Shown here piece by piece: positions 41,901 to 49,600 of a stretch of DNA of 64,000 nucleotides (its first letter is position 1; each line of letters opens with the position of its first letter). The stretch covers positions 27,502,728-27,566,727 of the forward strand of contig OU744449.1 in assembly GCA_916610825.1 (NCBI GenBank), written 5' to 3'. The translations under genes were made by a program, and so were the position numbers. This DNA comes from Haliclystus octoradiatus (lineage: Eukaryota > Cnidaria > Staurozoa > Stauromedusae > Haliclystidae). The notes under the pieces were generated by a model that searched no databases, was not told where the DNA came from, and saw only the letters and a program-made list of their open reading frames with translations.

Positions 41901-43619
41901 TTAAACGTTCGTGATTTTTCTTATGCGGCATACGATATAAAATGAAAAGTCGCTTTGTGAAACGCTTCTGGAGTTTTTCTATTAAGTTGATGTTTTTCAA
42001 TAGACGTGGATTCCAAACTGGAGAATCAGATTCGACTAATGATCTGACATGTGTCTTGTAGGCTTGTAGTAATCAACTTTCATAATTTGAGGTAAAACGT
42101 TTGAAGAGCAGAAACATACGAGATTGCGCTTTTGCAGAAATAATTGCACAATGACTGGAGAACTCCTTATTGAATTTAAGAATGATACCAATATCACGAA
42201 CTGTGCTTACCTCAGGGATTGGCTTGTTGATTAAAGAATACTGGCAGGATGGAATGTTCTTATTCCTAACAGTGAAGGCATAGCATTTTTTGATAGCTAT
42301 TCGCAGTTGCCAGTCTTCAGCCCAATCACAAAAGTTAACTAGTGTTTTTGAAAGAGGTTGGCTGTCATTTGCTGATCGGCTTTGATAGAATTTTGCTTCA
42401 TCAGCAAAGAGTTTATATTTGCATAATGGCTATATGTATCATACGATGTCATAGATGAAAGCTAACAGTAATAAAGGCCCCTAAACATATCCATGTGGTA
42501 CTCCACTCGTCACTGGAAAGGAAGTCGATGTTAATTGGTTTATGATTACCTGCTGGGTGCGACCACATAAAAAGCATTGGATCCAATGATTATGCAACTC
42601 GAGACAAATGCCGTACGACTTTAATTTGGCCAAAAGTTTTTCGTGCGATACACTATCAAAACCTTTGCTAAAGTCTATATAAATCGAATCGACATTTAAA
42701 CGGTTGTTGATTGAGTCACATCATTCTTTCAACGTAAGTAATAATTTGGTGCATGTTGATCCTTATTTTCAAAATGTTTGAAACTTGTGGCCAGATTTTA
42801 ATCATAAATTTGCTAAATTATTCAAAATGGTGACTGTTCAGTTCGACAGGGGTGACTTTCTTGAGTTAATAACCTTTTGAAATCGACTTAGAAACTTTTG
42901 AAATCCACTTGGAAATCGTTGAAATTCATTTGGAAAGTTTGAAAATTCACTTGAAAGCTTTTGAAATCCTTCTGAAAAGGTGTGGTGATTTCAAATTCGT
43001 TAAATGGGGGACTTTCTTAAAATTCATTTTCCGCAAGGTTGAAATAACGTACTATAAATTATGTTAGATTATTTATTACTGTATAAGTTATGCTAGATCA
43101 TTTAACACCTTAGTGTTAACTTAATATTCAGCAGCGTTCATGGCCAATTGTGTATGGCAGAATGCTTAAGACAAAATCAATTTTTGTATTGGACCTAGCT
43201 ATAGCTACTGAGTTTGTGCAATAATGGAGACACTGTAGCCTCTATACTCGATAATTTATCATTTACTCATATTTTGGAATAAGCGAATAAAAACTGTACT
43301 GTACTAGTACTAAAATTTTCTTAAATTTCATGGAATTTAAGTACAAAATGTTTCATAACAATTCTTTAGTATTCATAGCTGTAAAAAGGCAACAACAATA
43401 AAAGAGAGATGAACAATTTATTGAACTACAATTGACGCGCAAATTCCATAATTCAGAGAGTATAAATTTACAATTATCTTGTTTTGTCTGTTTCAGGTTT
43501 ATTTACAACACGTGAAAGAACAAAAGATTGGACCTCAACGTAAATTACATTTGACTAAAAAGTTAGAAGAGCCATTTCAATTCATAAGATGTTTTCATGG
43601 CTGGAGTGATTGGAAATAA
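11914..43619 (+). CDS. FLII: flightless-1 homologue, LRR plus six gelsolin repeats (53 exons)
   Basis: This is a complete gene; the predicted protein is 1243 residues (human FLII is about 1269). The start ATG at 11914 gives [19 protein letters not shown], aligning with the human [12 protein letters not shown] start. The stop is TAA at 43617-43619, after CFHGWSDWK. Residues 1 to about 418 are leucine-rich repeats, about 418-474 a basic/polar linker, and the rest six gelsolin-like segments. Known role: FLII is an actin-binding and actin-remodelling protein and a nuclear-receptor co-activator; its LRR part binds LRRFIP proteins. I placed all 53 exons by splice sites and every junction keeps frame. 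Human FLII has far fewer exons (about 30), so this gene is unusually split and includes exons of 22, 26, 27 and 29 nt. Exon coordinates are in the two block entries and the linker entry. Confidence 0.96.
12939..13295 (-). mobile_element. tRNA-derived SINE, family A, copy 1
   Basis: Read on the minus strand it starts with a tRNA-like head: A box TTAGCTCAGATGG and B box GGTTCAAATCC. A unique body of about 280 bp follows, ending GGGCGACACCGTC. It lies in FLII intron 1. The same layout recurs at 24493, 38125 and 51998. Confidence 0.8.
14114..14335 (+). mobile_element. tRNA-derived SINE, family B, copy 1
   Basis: The head reads GTGGCCTTGGTGTAGTTGC (A-box region) with a diverged B box (GGATTAAATCC). 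The shared body GGCATCAGGAAGGGCATCC follows, a word seen in several animal SINEs. It lies in FLII intron 2. Copies in the other orientation are at 17135 and 22668. Confidence 0.75.
15520..15605 (-). mobile_element. LINE 3' tail with ATT repeats
   Basis: On the minus strand this reads TGTAAAGCGCCTAG, then GCGCTATATGAAAG, then an ATT-type simple tail. I recognise that ending from CR1/L2-like LINE 3' ends in marine invertebrates. Nothing coding remains. Confidence 0.5.
17135..17337 (-). mobile_element. tRNA-derived SINE, family B, copy 2
   Basis: Minus-strand copy with the head at 17337 (GTAGTGGCCGTAGTGC) and the tail near CAAACCGGGTAAGC. The core word is diverged (GACATCCGGC). It lies in FLII intron 6. 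Confidence 0.7.
18131..18454. mobile_element. MITE with about 117-bp inverted arms
   Basis: The arms, about 18131-18252 and 18336-18454, are nearly perfect complements, with cores such as CACGATGGAATTGCCCCAA and TCTCTGACTTGTAAGTGGG. An unpaired middle of about 85 bp lies between them. The interior open frames are by-products. It lies in FLII intron 7 and the family is not known to me. Confidence 0.7.
19105..19385. repeat. dispersed repeat, GTGCCGTCCCTC family, copy 2
   Basis: The longest copy of this family; it aligns with 180-410 along most of its length. Open frames exist on both strands (19181-19459 and 19242-19520), but neither is shared with copy 1, so I do not call them genes. Confidence 0.6.
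21352..21524. mobile_element. hAT-like MITE, CAGGGTCCGAC family, copy 1
   Basis: The ends read CAGAGTCCAACAAAAATGG and TTTATTGGACCCTG, with the internal words GGAATCCTAGATTCCGGAAG and GATTTATTGGTCAAACTTC. Relatives lie at 25798, 33467, 50763 and 59957. Confidence 0.65.
22175..22370 (+). mobile_element. possible LINE 3' fragment
   Basis: It begins AAGAGCAAACTGAAAACCC, which would read SKLKTHLF, a common C-terminal ending of CR1-like LINE proteins. AT-rich sequence with GCTCTTCGAATTAC and CGCTATAAG follows. It is short and diverged. Confidence 0.35.
22668..22860 (-). mobile_element. tRNA-derived SINE, family B, copy 3
   Basis: The best preserved copy. Read on the minus strand it has GCGGCCTTGGCGTAATGGC (A box) and GGGTTCAATCCC (B box), then GGCATCAGGAAGGACATCC, and a tail ending GTTTGTGGATAAATAATAA. 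It lies in FLII intron 17. Confidence 0.8.
23218..24233. mobile_element. pogo-like MITE expanded internally to about 1 kb
   Basis: The outer ends are those of the family: CAGTGGAACCTG at the left with TA before it, and CAGGTTTGACTG at the right with TA after it. Other copies are about 177 bp. Here the inner part is repeated roughly a dozen times. It lies in FLII intron 17. Confidence 0.8.
23583..24174. repeat. 74-bp minisatellite inside a MITE
   Basis: Units begin GACCACTATAGA at 23583, 23657, 23731, 23805, 23879, 23953 and 24027, each exactly 74 bp apart; a further unit begins at 24101. Units alternate between GACAGGTGG and GAAAGGTGG, and between CCTTTATATACAGG and CCTTTATGTACAGG, so higher-order duplication of two-unit blocks is likely. 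Less regular units extend left to about 23340. Confidence 0.9.
24493..24858 (-). mobile_element. tRNA-derived SINE, family A, copy 2
   Basis: Same structure as 12939-13295 and closely similar along its whole length. The head is at the 24858 end and the terminal GGGCGACATCGTC at the 24493 end. It lies in FLII intron 18. Confidence 0.8.
25670..25795. mobile_element. pogo-like MITE, diverged
   Basis: The internal words TTGACCATTATATGCAG and GACCGCTATCGACAGGTGG mark it as a decayed member. It is immediately followed by a hAT-like MITE. Confidence 0.5.
25798..25968. mobile_element. hAT-like MITE, CAGGGTCCGAC family, copy 2
   Basis: Diverged copy with CAATCCTAGATTAGCAGGA and TATGATTTATTGGCC inside, ending GGATTCTAGAAGGC and CACTG. 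Confidence 0.55.
26177..28101 (+). other. FLII: FLII exons 21-24: linker between LRR and gelsolin halves
   Basis: Exons: 26177-26202, 26598-26654, 27445-27489, 28064-28101. They encode [42 protein letters not shown] and [17 protein letters not shown] text. The first two match human KDPMARKMRLRRRKDS and the third the KGMSDVAQEK region. Exon 24 ends in phase 2 and joins exon 25 at 29132 to give LKGKKWDQ. Confidence 0.85.
26405..26592. repeat. 21-bp tandem repeat
   Basis: About nine units of TTCTATATTTATGTTAATTAA with variants, ending five bases before the acceptor of FLII exon 22 (exon start 26598). It takes the place of a normal polypyrimidine tract. Confidence 0.85.
28614..28620 (+). promoter_or_regulatory. 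TATA-like box before the alternative FLII exon
   Basis: TATAAAA, 27 bp before the first ATG and 45 bp before the second ATG of the candidate alternative first exon. Such strings are expected by chance in AT-rich introns, so this supports the promoter idea only weakly. Confidence 0.3.
28641..28717 (+). other. FLII: candidate alternative first exon of FLII (gelsolin-only form)
   Basis: The open frame starts at ATG 28641, with a second ATG at 28659. It encodes [19 protein letters not shown] and then the first two bases of a Trp codon, followed by a good donor (GGTGAGC). Its phase 2 end fits exon 25 at 29132 exactly, reading [19 protein letters not shown]. An in-frame stop lies just upstream (28632-28634). 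No AG in phase allows joining exon 24, so it can only be a first exon, or an exon joined from exon 23 through the AG before 28695. Exon 24 splices in frame to exon 25 without it. The acidic segment and usage are inference. Confidence 0.45.
29618..29690. repeat. dispersed repeat, GTGCCGTCCCTC family, copy 3
   Basis: Shares AGTATAGACAGTAACATT and GAATGTGCCGTCCCTCTTAC with the start of copies 1 and 2, then diverges. Confidence 0.55.
30985..31075. mobile_element. fragment of the AAACTTGCTTAATA-type MITE
   Basis: Shares GTTAAGTGAGAC, ATGAGAGTTTATA and GGGGATACTAAAGAGGGG with the intact copy at 50980-51149. Confidence 0.5.
33467..33632. mobile_element. hAT-like MITE, CAGGGTCCGAC family, copy 3
   Basis: Intact-looking 166-bp copy, CAGGGTCCGAAAG at the left and TTTGTCGGACACTG at the right. 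It lies in FLII intron 38. Confidence 0.7.
36706..36780. repeat. dispersed repeat, GTGCCGTCCCTC family, copy 4
   Basis: Short diverged copy (ATGCCGTTCCTTCG) ending at TATTTGCTTCACATAG. A diverged pogo-like MITE follows directly. Confidence 0.45.
36795..36934. mobile_element. pogo-like MITE, diverged
   Basis: Contains GAAACCTGTATATAACC, CCACTATATGCAGGTGG, ATTCAATAGAAGATATT and a damaged right end (GCTGTAGTGAAAC). It lies in FLII intron 46. Confidence 0.6.
37681..37790. repeat. half of a fold-back element
   Basis: Resembles one arm of the fold-back element at 41269-41480: ATCTGATGATCGTCTAACG followed by TGTAGTCTTTGACTCCTTTA. It lies just upstream of FLII exon 48. Confidence 0.5.
38125..38506 (+). 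mobile_element. tRNA-derived SINE, family A, copy 3
   Basis: Plus-strand copy: TCAGATGGCAGAGCAGCCG, then GTGGTTCAAATCCTCC (B box), ending GGTAGGGCGATACCGTC. It lies in FLII intron 48, close to exon 49. The open frame at 38230-38817 on the minus strand crosses this SINE and the exon and is not a gene. Confidence 0.8.
38512..38625 (-). mobile_element. second tRNA-like unit abutting the SINE
   Basis: On the minus strand this reads ACTGGTAGCTCAGTGGTGG (A box) and ACGGGGTTCAATTCGTC (B box), with about 40 more bases after it. The tRNA arms do not pair well enough for me to call a working tRNA gene. It is more likely a short tRNA-derived SINE inserted beside copy 3. Confidence 0.5.
38866..39056 (+). 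mobile_element. LINE-like 3' tail ending in GAT repeats, copy 1
   Basis: Shares about 170 bp, in opposite orientation, with 60594-60775: CACATTTTCTTGTC, GTATGAGCCCTTTGAAAA, GCCAAATAGCTTAAAGG and TCTCAATAAATGATGATG. The GAT-repeat tail and shared 3' end suggest a 5'-truncated retroposon. Confidence 0.6.
41269..41480. repeat. fold-back element with about 80-bp arms
   Basis: The left arm starts ATAAAAGGAGTCAAAGAC and the right arm ends with its complement. Shared words include CATTCATAATTGTTACTAA and GCAATCATCAGACAAATAA. The loop of about 55 bp is TTTAG-rich simple sequence. It lies in FLII intron 52. Confidence 0.8.
41560..42745 (-). mobile_element. 5'-truncated LINE, CR1/Jockey-like reverse transcriptase
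   Basis: Minus-strand text reads, in order: [26 protein letters not shown], the catalytic-box region FADEAKFY (usually FADD), [11 protein letters not shown], and the C-terminal [20 protein letters not shown] and [20 protein letters not shown]. These are palm, thumb and tail motifs of a non-LTR reverse transcriptase. Stops and frame changes interrupt it and the catalytic box is altered, so it is dead. The N-terminal part and endonuclease are missing. It lies in FLII intron 52. Confidence 0.85.
42878..42985. repeat. degenerate 21-bp tandem repeat
   Basis: About five units of the form CTTTTGAAATCCACTTGGAAA, between two GGGTGACTTTCTT / GGGGACTTTCTT words. It lies in FLII intron 52. Confidence 0.6.
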
Positions 43620-44306
43620 CTCGATATAAATTGTTTTCTGATCTGTTGTTAAACTCTATCTATTCATATATAAGTTTTATATTTAGATTGGTGTACAGTT
43701 TGATTTCAAGTCAATGATAATAACCAATTATTTAATAATAAAAACTTAATCTTTTTATATTGTATAATCAATTTGTATTAGTTAGATCTTTCTGTAATAA
43801 TGTTTAATTAAAAACAAATTTGTTGAGATGATAAATGCTCGTATCTATTATTAATTATTATGGTAATTGATTGTGAGGGAACTAGTCGAGAAAAATATGG
43901 CCTATATAATTCCATTTCGTTGTTTTAGGGTTCATCTATATGAAATGTATATACCAAGTTGAGCCGATTGTTATATATGTTGCAAGTCAGGGATGCTGAC
44001 GAAACTCTGTTAATCGGTAAACTGGTTCGAGAGAGAGAGAGAGATAAATACATTAAGAAGAGTTAGTTGCTTGAGGAGTTTTATTATCATGCATCGAATG
44101 ATGATGTTTGATGCGAATAGATATATAATTATGATGTTATTTGACCATTTTAATTTTCAATCTAATTTATATCAAGATGGTTTACGATTTAAATTAAGAT
44201 GTTATGAACACACACAAACATGTAGATGATGAAATTATGTTTGTATATAAATGTTCGGATTGATTTCAAATGATTTAGTTAACTCCTCAAACAAATTTAT
44301 TATCTT
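43620..44306. other. tail-to-tail spacer between FLII and the coiled-coil gene
   Basis: Holds the FLII 3' untranslated region with AATAAA at 43737-43742 (118 bases after the stop), a short GA run at 44030-44045, and the 3' end of the minus-strand gene. I see nothing else. Confidence 0.6.
43737..43742 (+). terminator. FLII poly(A) signal
   Basis: AATAAA about 120 bases downstream of the FLII stop codon, in AT-rich sequence. It is the first such hexamer after the stop. Confidence 0.6.
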
Positions 44307-45143
44307 TCAGCAGAAGGTCAAATCAGGTGGATCACTTTTGAGCCAATCTGAAATGAGTTCTTCTGCTTTTCTTTTGCCCAGTTGTATTTGTTCGATGGTT
44401 ACCTTTGGATGACCTAATTGCTCTAGTAGATCTTCAATATGTTGTTCTTTTTCATATTGTTGCTTATGCAAATACTCAATCTTATTATCACGAATGTCCA
44501 CGTCTACTTTCAACAAAGATATATTAAATTTCAACTTTCTTTTCACTTCTGCTGCTTGCTGATTTGCTAGCATTAGATTGCGTTCTAGATGTGAGTTTTG
44601 ATTTTCTAAATTGCTGATTTCTACTTTTCTGCAACGTCTTTCATTCCCTGTCTTTACAAGAGTGTTCGTAAGTCGTTTCTTTAGATTTTTAATTTCATCA
44701 TTTGCAGCTTGCAATTTCACAGCAGATGCATCAATTTGTTGTTTCATGATCACATTTTCTTTTCGAAGGACAACAATTTCCTCTTTGATTTTCTTTTTAA
44801 ATGTTTGCTTCTTTCGTGTTTTGCCACAGAATGCAATTAAACAACAACTTTGGTTTTCTTCTTCGGTGGTAGTAGGATAACTGACTGCTTTCAATAAAGC
44901 ATTCTCTTTTGTGAGATTATCGACTTTTTCAAGCAGTAGTTGTTCGTTTTTGCATTTTCCTTGTAGTTCCATTTCAAGTCGAGCAATTTTGAAAAGCAAT
45001 TGTTCCTCTTCTAACCTAAAGGGTGCGGTTTGGTTTTCACCGATTTCTAATTCATCGTTTGAATAATCTTCATCAGATGTAATATATAGTAAATCCTCAT
45101 GAACAGTGGTATGCAATAAATATTTAATATCCAATGCTGCCAT
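44307..45143 (-). CDS. coiled-coil protein of unknown function (278 aa)
   Basis: The reading frame is open to 45179, but an acceptor (TTTTCAG) at 45153-45155 places the exon start at 45152, so the first ATG in the mature message is at 45143 (MAALDIKYLL). A 5' untranslated exon ends at 45472 with a strong donor (GAGGTAAGAA). The protein has an acidic N-terminus (SDEDYSNDELE). Heptad-rich segments follow from about residue 45 to 85 and from 115 to 250, rich in Lys, Glu, Leu and Gln. A short Cys-containing break (SCCLIAFCGKTRKKQ) separates them, and the C-terminus is SDPPDLTFC. I do not recognise the family. AATAAA (complement at 44296-44301) starts only five bases after the stop, so the 3' untranslated region may be very short. 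Confidence 0.75.
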   Translation of the reverse strand: MAALDIKYLLHTTVHEDLLYITSDEDYSNDELEIGENQTAPFRLEEEQLLFKIARLEMELQGKCKNEQLLLEKVDNLTKENALLKAVSYPTTTEEENQSCCLIAFCGKTRKKQTFKKKIKEEIVVLRKENVIMKQQIDASAVKLQAANDEIKNLKKRLTNTLVKTGNERRCRKVEISNLENQNSHLERNLMLANQQAAEVKRKLKFNISLLKVDVDIRDNKIEYLHKQQYEKEQHIEDLLEQLGHPKVTIEQIQLGKRKAEELISDWLKSDPPDLTFC

Positions 45144-45471
45144 CGTGTTCAACTGAAAAGTAAAATAGAAAGTAATCATGAGTCTTGAATCTTTTAATGG
45201 AGAAGTTGTAAGCTTTTAATTTGTATGTGAAAAAGCATGTCTCGACATAGTATAATGATAAATGATGTCTCTCTGTATGGTTGCGTAAGAAACCTGTTTT
45301 ATGCATCAATTCCATCTAATTGTTAACCTACTGTAAAACGTGCTATCCTTTGTTGCAATTAATTAATAGATTTATAAAGCCAATTGAACAACGAGATTTA
45401 TCACAGTACCTATCAGAATCGTGAATTAATTAGTTAAAGTAAACATAACATCAAATAGATAAGGTTCTTAC

Positions 45472-45660
45472 CTCAATAATTCTATGATAATGAGTTTCCA
45501 ACTCGGTAATAAATAATCAGTAATGCTATCTTCAAATAGCACAAGTAACGTTTTGTTCTGTCTTCAATCGAAAAAAGACACAAATGTCGAAGGGATATAC
45601 CCATTGTGACGTCATATAGTGTACTGCTAATGATGACGTAATAATAACGCGTCCATGAAT
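45472..45660 (-). promoter_or_regulatory. 5' untranslated exon and promoter side of the coiled-coil gene
   Basis: The donor at 45471 joins in the minus direction to the acceptor before 45152. The transcription start is not defined. The small open frame at 45482-45706 has no recognisable content. Confidence 0.45.
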
Positions 45661-45671
45661 TTTGAAACAAA

Positions 45672-45772
45672 TTATCAGACGGTATTGTCCTACTTGAGGC
45701 ACCCACGCCACTTTATTCGGCCTCTATATCGTGATACTCTTGAATGGACGATAAGAGCAATGGTTGTCAAAT
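45672..45772 (-). mobile_element. SINE family A, 3' fragment
   Basis: CAGACGGTATTGTCCTAC, GGCACCCACGCCACT and AAGAGCAATGG match the terminal part of family A at 12939 and 24493, with divergence. It directly abuts the left arm of the large inverted repeat. Confidence 0.5.
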
Positions 45773-46085
45773 GTAGAAATAACCAACCAATCACATGCAC
45801 ACTTTGACTATCAGATAATTATTAGAAATAGTATAGAACTATTCACTATGATATTCTCAACCAATTACAATGAAAAACAATTGAAAATGTGCACTAGGAC
45901 TGGTTCCAGGCTCTTATCGTTAAAACTAAGATAGAATTAAAAAAGGGCCTGGAACCAGTCCTAGTGCACATTTTCAATTGTTTTTCATTGTAATTGGTTG
46001 AGAATATCATAGTGAATAGTTCTATACTATTTCTAATAATTATCTGATAGTCAAAGTGTGCATATGATTGGTTGGTTATTTCTAC
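45773..46085. repeat. near-perfect 139-bp inverted repeat
   Basis: The left arm 45773-45911 (starting GTAGAAATAACCAACC, ending GGACTGGTTCCAGGC) and the right arm 45947-46085 are complements with a single mismatch that I can find. A 35-base loop separates them. No target duplication or known element ends are evident. Confidence 0.9.
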
Positions 46086-46607
46086 GGGACTATACTACTC
46101 AACAGATTGTAGATTTGCGTAAAATATCCAATACTAATCCTATGGATGACATTGGACATCAATTCATAGATTATACTATCCCCAGTAGGAGATTGAAAAA
46201 CATCAGAAGTTACAAAAGAGGCCTGCAGTAGTTGTAGTTTTAAAATCTTATTTAGTTTAAAAATCTTAATTTGATGAAATAATAAAAGAAACATTTCCTA
46301 CTACGCTACATAATATCATGAATAAATTAGATTTTGTTTTCAAACTTAATGGGTATTTCTACAAAAGGTTAGTCACTTTATGACAGTCTACAATTTTAAT
46401 AATATTTATTGAAGTAAATATACTTTTATAGTATATCGTCTCATTTACAAATTTTAAAATTTGAGAATGGCGTATAATGAGATCAAAATGATGTCCAATA
46501 AAACTATACTTGATTTGATAGATATTGTTAAATACGTTGGCCTAAAATACACTACATAAAACCACCCATTCGCTATATCGTCCAGTTATAGTCAACAATT
46601 GAGCTTA

Positions 46608-46613
46608 TTTATT
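46608..46613 (-). terminator. MAP2K4 poly(A) signal
   Basis: AATAAA on the minus strand, about 20 bases after the stop codon. Others lie further downstream, so the used site is uncertain. Confidence 0.5.
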
Positions 46614-46633
46614 TTGACTTGAGATTTGACTTT

Positions 46634-49600
46634 CTATTCTTCAACGCACAACCCATTTGGTAATTGACTTTTAAGGTTCATCAACCAACCAGCGACATCC
46701 ACTACATCTGATTCATATTTCTTTACAAAAGGATGTTGCTAAAGATAGTAACAACAATAAAAATAACAATAACAACAATAATTTTTCTTGAAAACAGATT
46801 AGATGGCAATTTCATTGTTTATTAACTTTAATGAATTGCATTACCCAACTCAAATTACAATTGTAACATTCAATCTTTGAAATCATACAAACTATGAGGT
46901 ATGATTCATACGGGGTCCCGTATATGTGCTGATCCTATTACCGGTATGACTCAATCAAAAACCAAAGAGTGACTTCAGAACAGCGCATGAAACAGAATAT
47001 GAACGCTTTAAAATAATTTGATCGTAATCGGTAGTTCGTAACGCCTTCTAACCAGTTTGGAACCACTCCACCATCAGTGTACATATTTTGACTTATTTAT
47101 TTGTGCAGAGACGGCGTATGAACCACATAGATCCACTGCTGCACGGCGATGAAATGATCAAGGCTTACTCTGTTCTGGGTCTCTATGATTTTAGCAAGTT
47201 CACAGTCAAACCTGTTATAACGGTCACCTATATACAGCAGCCACCTGTCTATAGTGGTCACTCTTGCAATGTCCAAAATATTATTTTCTTTTCAGTCAAA
47301 CCTGTATATAAAGGCCACCTGTCTATAATAGTCAATGTATCTACCTCTCGTAGCTGATCGTTATATATAGTTTTCACTGTAGCTATGTAGGAAGATGACC
47401 CACCGAGAAAATAACCACATTTACAAACATTCTAATTAATTAAATAATTAATTGACATACCAGCAGCTCACTGTATTTCGGTCTTTCATTGACATCTTTT
47501 GTTAAACTAAAAATAATAAATTAAATCTATAGTATGATGCAAAACCCTATGTTTATTACACTCTAATAAAATCAGACACATACGATTCAACCTGCAAGAT
47601 TGCATAAGAGTGGATTACAACTATCATCTACTCATATACTGGTGTTAAGTGAAATTCCATTACAGTAAAAACCTGTATATAATGGCCAGCTACGAGAGGT
47701 AGATAAATTGACCACTATATACAGGTTTTATTCAATAGAAAATACTATTTTAGACATTGCAAGAGTGACCACTATAGAAAGGCGGCCGTTGTATAGAGGT
47801 GACCGTTATAACAGGTTTGACTGTAGTCAATAATTATTGTTAGAAATTATGGTAATCAATTGTACGCACGCATGTATGTAACAATGCTCGATGCAAATTG
47901 AAAACAATAATGATGAGATAAAAGCCTTTACCGTAGCGTCCCACAGTCAATTTGTGATCATTTTCCTTGAGGGTTCATGAAAAGTTCATGAAATTCTTTG
48001 CGTTCATGAGCAACAAATCTAAAATTCTAAAATCCCTTGTTCGCCATCTTGTTGAGGAAATCCCTGCATCACCCCAGGCAACTTATGCAGCACTTGAGAG
48101 TGTTACACCATACACAGTTACTCACCATCCGTTAACAAAGTGAATGTAGTGATTTGAATACACTCTGGCGTAATCATTTTTTAAATGTGGTGCATCTCCT
48201 TTCACGACTTCCGACAATTGTTCGAAAATACTGTTCCAGACTGGATAAGGGAATTTACCTATGGTTATCTCAACCTTCAAAAAATAAATAACAATGATAT
48301 GATAAGTATAATAAGCCGTGTATATAAAGGCCACTTACACATAGTGGTCAATTTATCTACCTCTCATAGCTGTTGTTATATACAGGTTTCTCTGTACTGA
48401 ATTCTCAACTACATATATTATATGGTATGCAATAGACAATTTGGTAAATCATCAAACCATTCATTTGTATCCCACAAGGCTCTGTCTGTCAAACTGAGTA
48501 GAACTGCATTAATATATACGTGACCAGCTGACTTCAATCAATTTTAAGGGATGCCATATTGATAATAGAGCTATAATTGATAATCGTGGAAAGCACTATT
48601 ATCTGTATCAACATCGAATAGCTCAAGATTGAAAATTATTTTTGATACAAAACCAATCAGTTCCAAACCTTTTGTAAGCACATTTTTGATGTTAAATCAT
48701 TCAATGTTAATTTTTTTGGCCCCTTCAAGCAGAGTCTGAAGTGCTAATTATTCCACCATGTTCACTAGTAGTAAGGAATATTAATAACCTAAATTGTTGT
48801 TATTATATTCAATCCAGCATTATCTATTAAATTAAAAGCTTGAATAAAAATAAAAATATGTGAATTAACTTACTAATGAAAGTCCAAGGCTCCAAACATC
48901 GGAACGAATATCATATCCCATTCTAGATACCATTGGATCAATACGTTCAGGCTGAAAAGATTAAAACAAAATTGTTAATACTAACTCATGAAACACTTCC
49001 AGTACACAAACCTTTGTTAACTATTGCACATTCTAGTAGTTCCATTTTATAGACATAAAAAATTCAATCTGTATTTTGAGAATAGGATTTTAATGTATAA
49101 AAATGTAGACGCTGTGTCTAACCCTAAAATTACTGTCCTTGTGAAAGCTGTCCTGATGTGATTCTATCGTTTGATTGGACAGATCGATTGCGCCTTGCGA
49201 ATAGAGATTAAACTTATAAATGCACTTACTGCCATGTACGGTTGGCAACCGGCATCTCTTGTTTTAGCAATAGAATCCACCAAATGGCCGCTGATACCAA
49301 AATCACATAATTTTATGTTGCCAAGATCGTCCATTAGCATATTTGATGGTTTCACATCTAAATAAATAAAATGAATAAATAATAAAAGTAAGCATATATC
49401 TATTATGTCAATTCAATACAATTTACATAATAAAGTTGATACCAAATAACATGTCATTGCTAGGACACCAAAAAATATTACGCAATTAAGTACAGTATAA
49501 TAATTAAAGTATAGTATTTATAGTAAAACCTTTGTTTAACAACCATTCACAAAATCCCATTCACAATAGCCTATCTAGATGATCAGAAGCTATCGGCAAG

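Larger units (their letters stand above)
29132..43619 (+). other. FLII: FLII exons 25-53: six gelsolin-like segments
   Basis: Exons: 29132-29214, 29860-29910, 30005-30051, 30164-30229, 30360-30434, 30718-30825, 31207-31263, 31359-31445, 32085-32113, 32589-32655, 32740-32802, 32906-32993, 33096-33183, 33303-33416, 34086-34185, 34273-34401, 34836-34932, 35290-35423, 35772-35815, 35938-35998, 36236-36292, 36417-36503, 37323-37360, 37798-37860, 38678-38825, 39692-39784, 40133-40180, 40790-40855, 43497-43619. Landmarks: [18 protein letters not shown] (G1), [81 protein letters not shown] and [18 protein letters not shown]. An acidic/proline insert (exon 40, VEPPPPPK) lies between the third and fourth segments. 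Confidence 0.95.
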
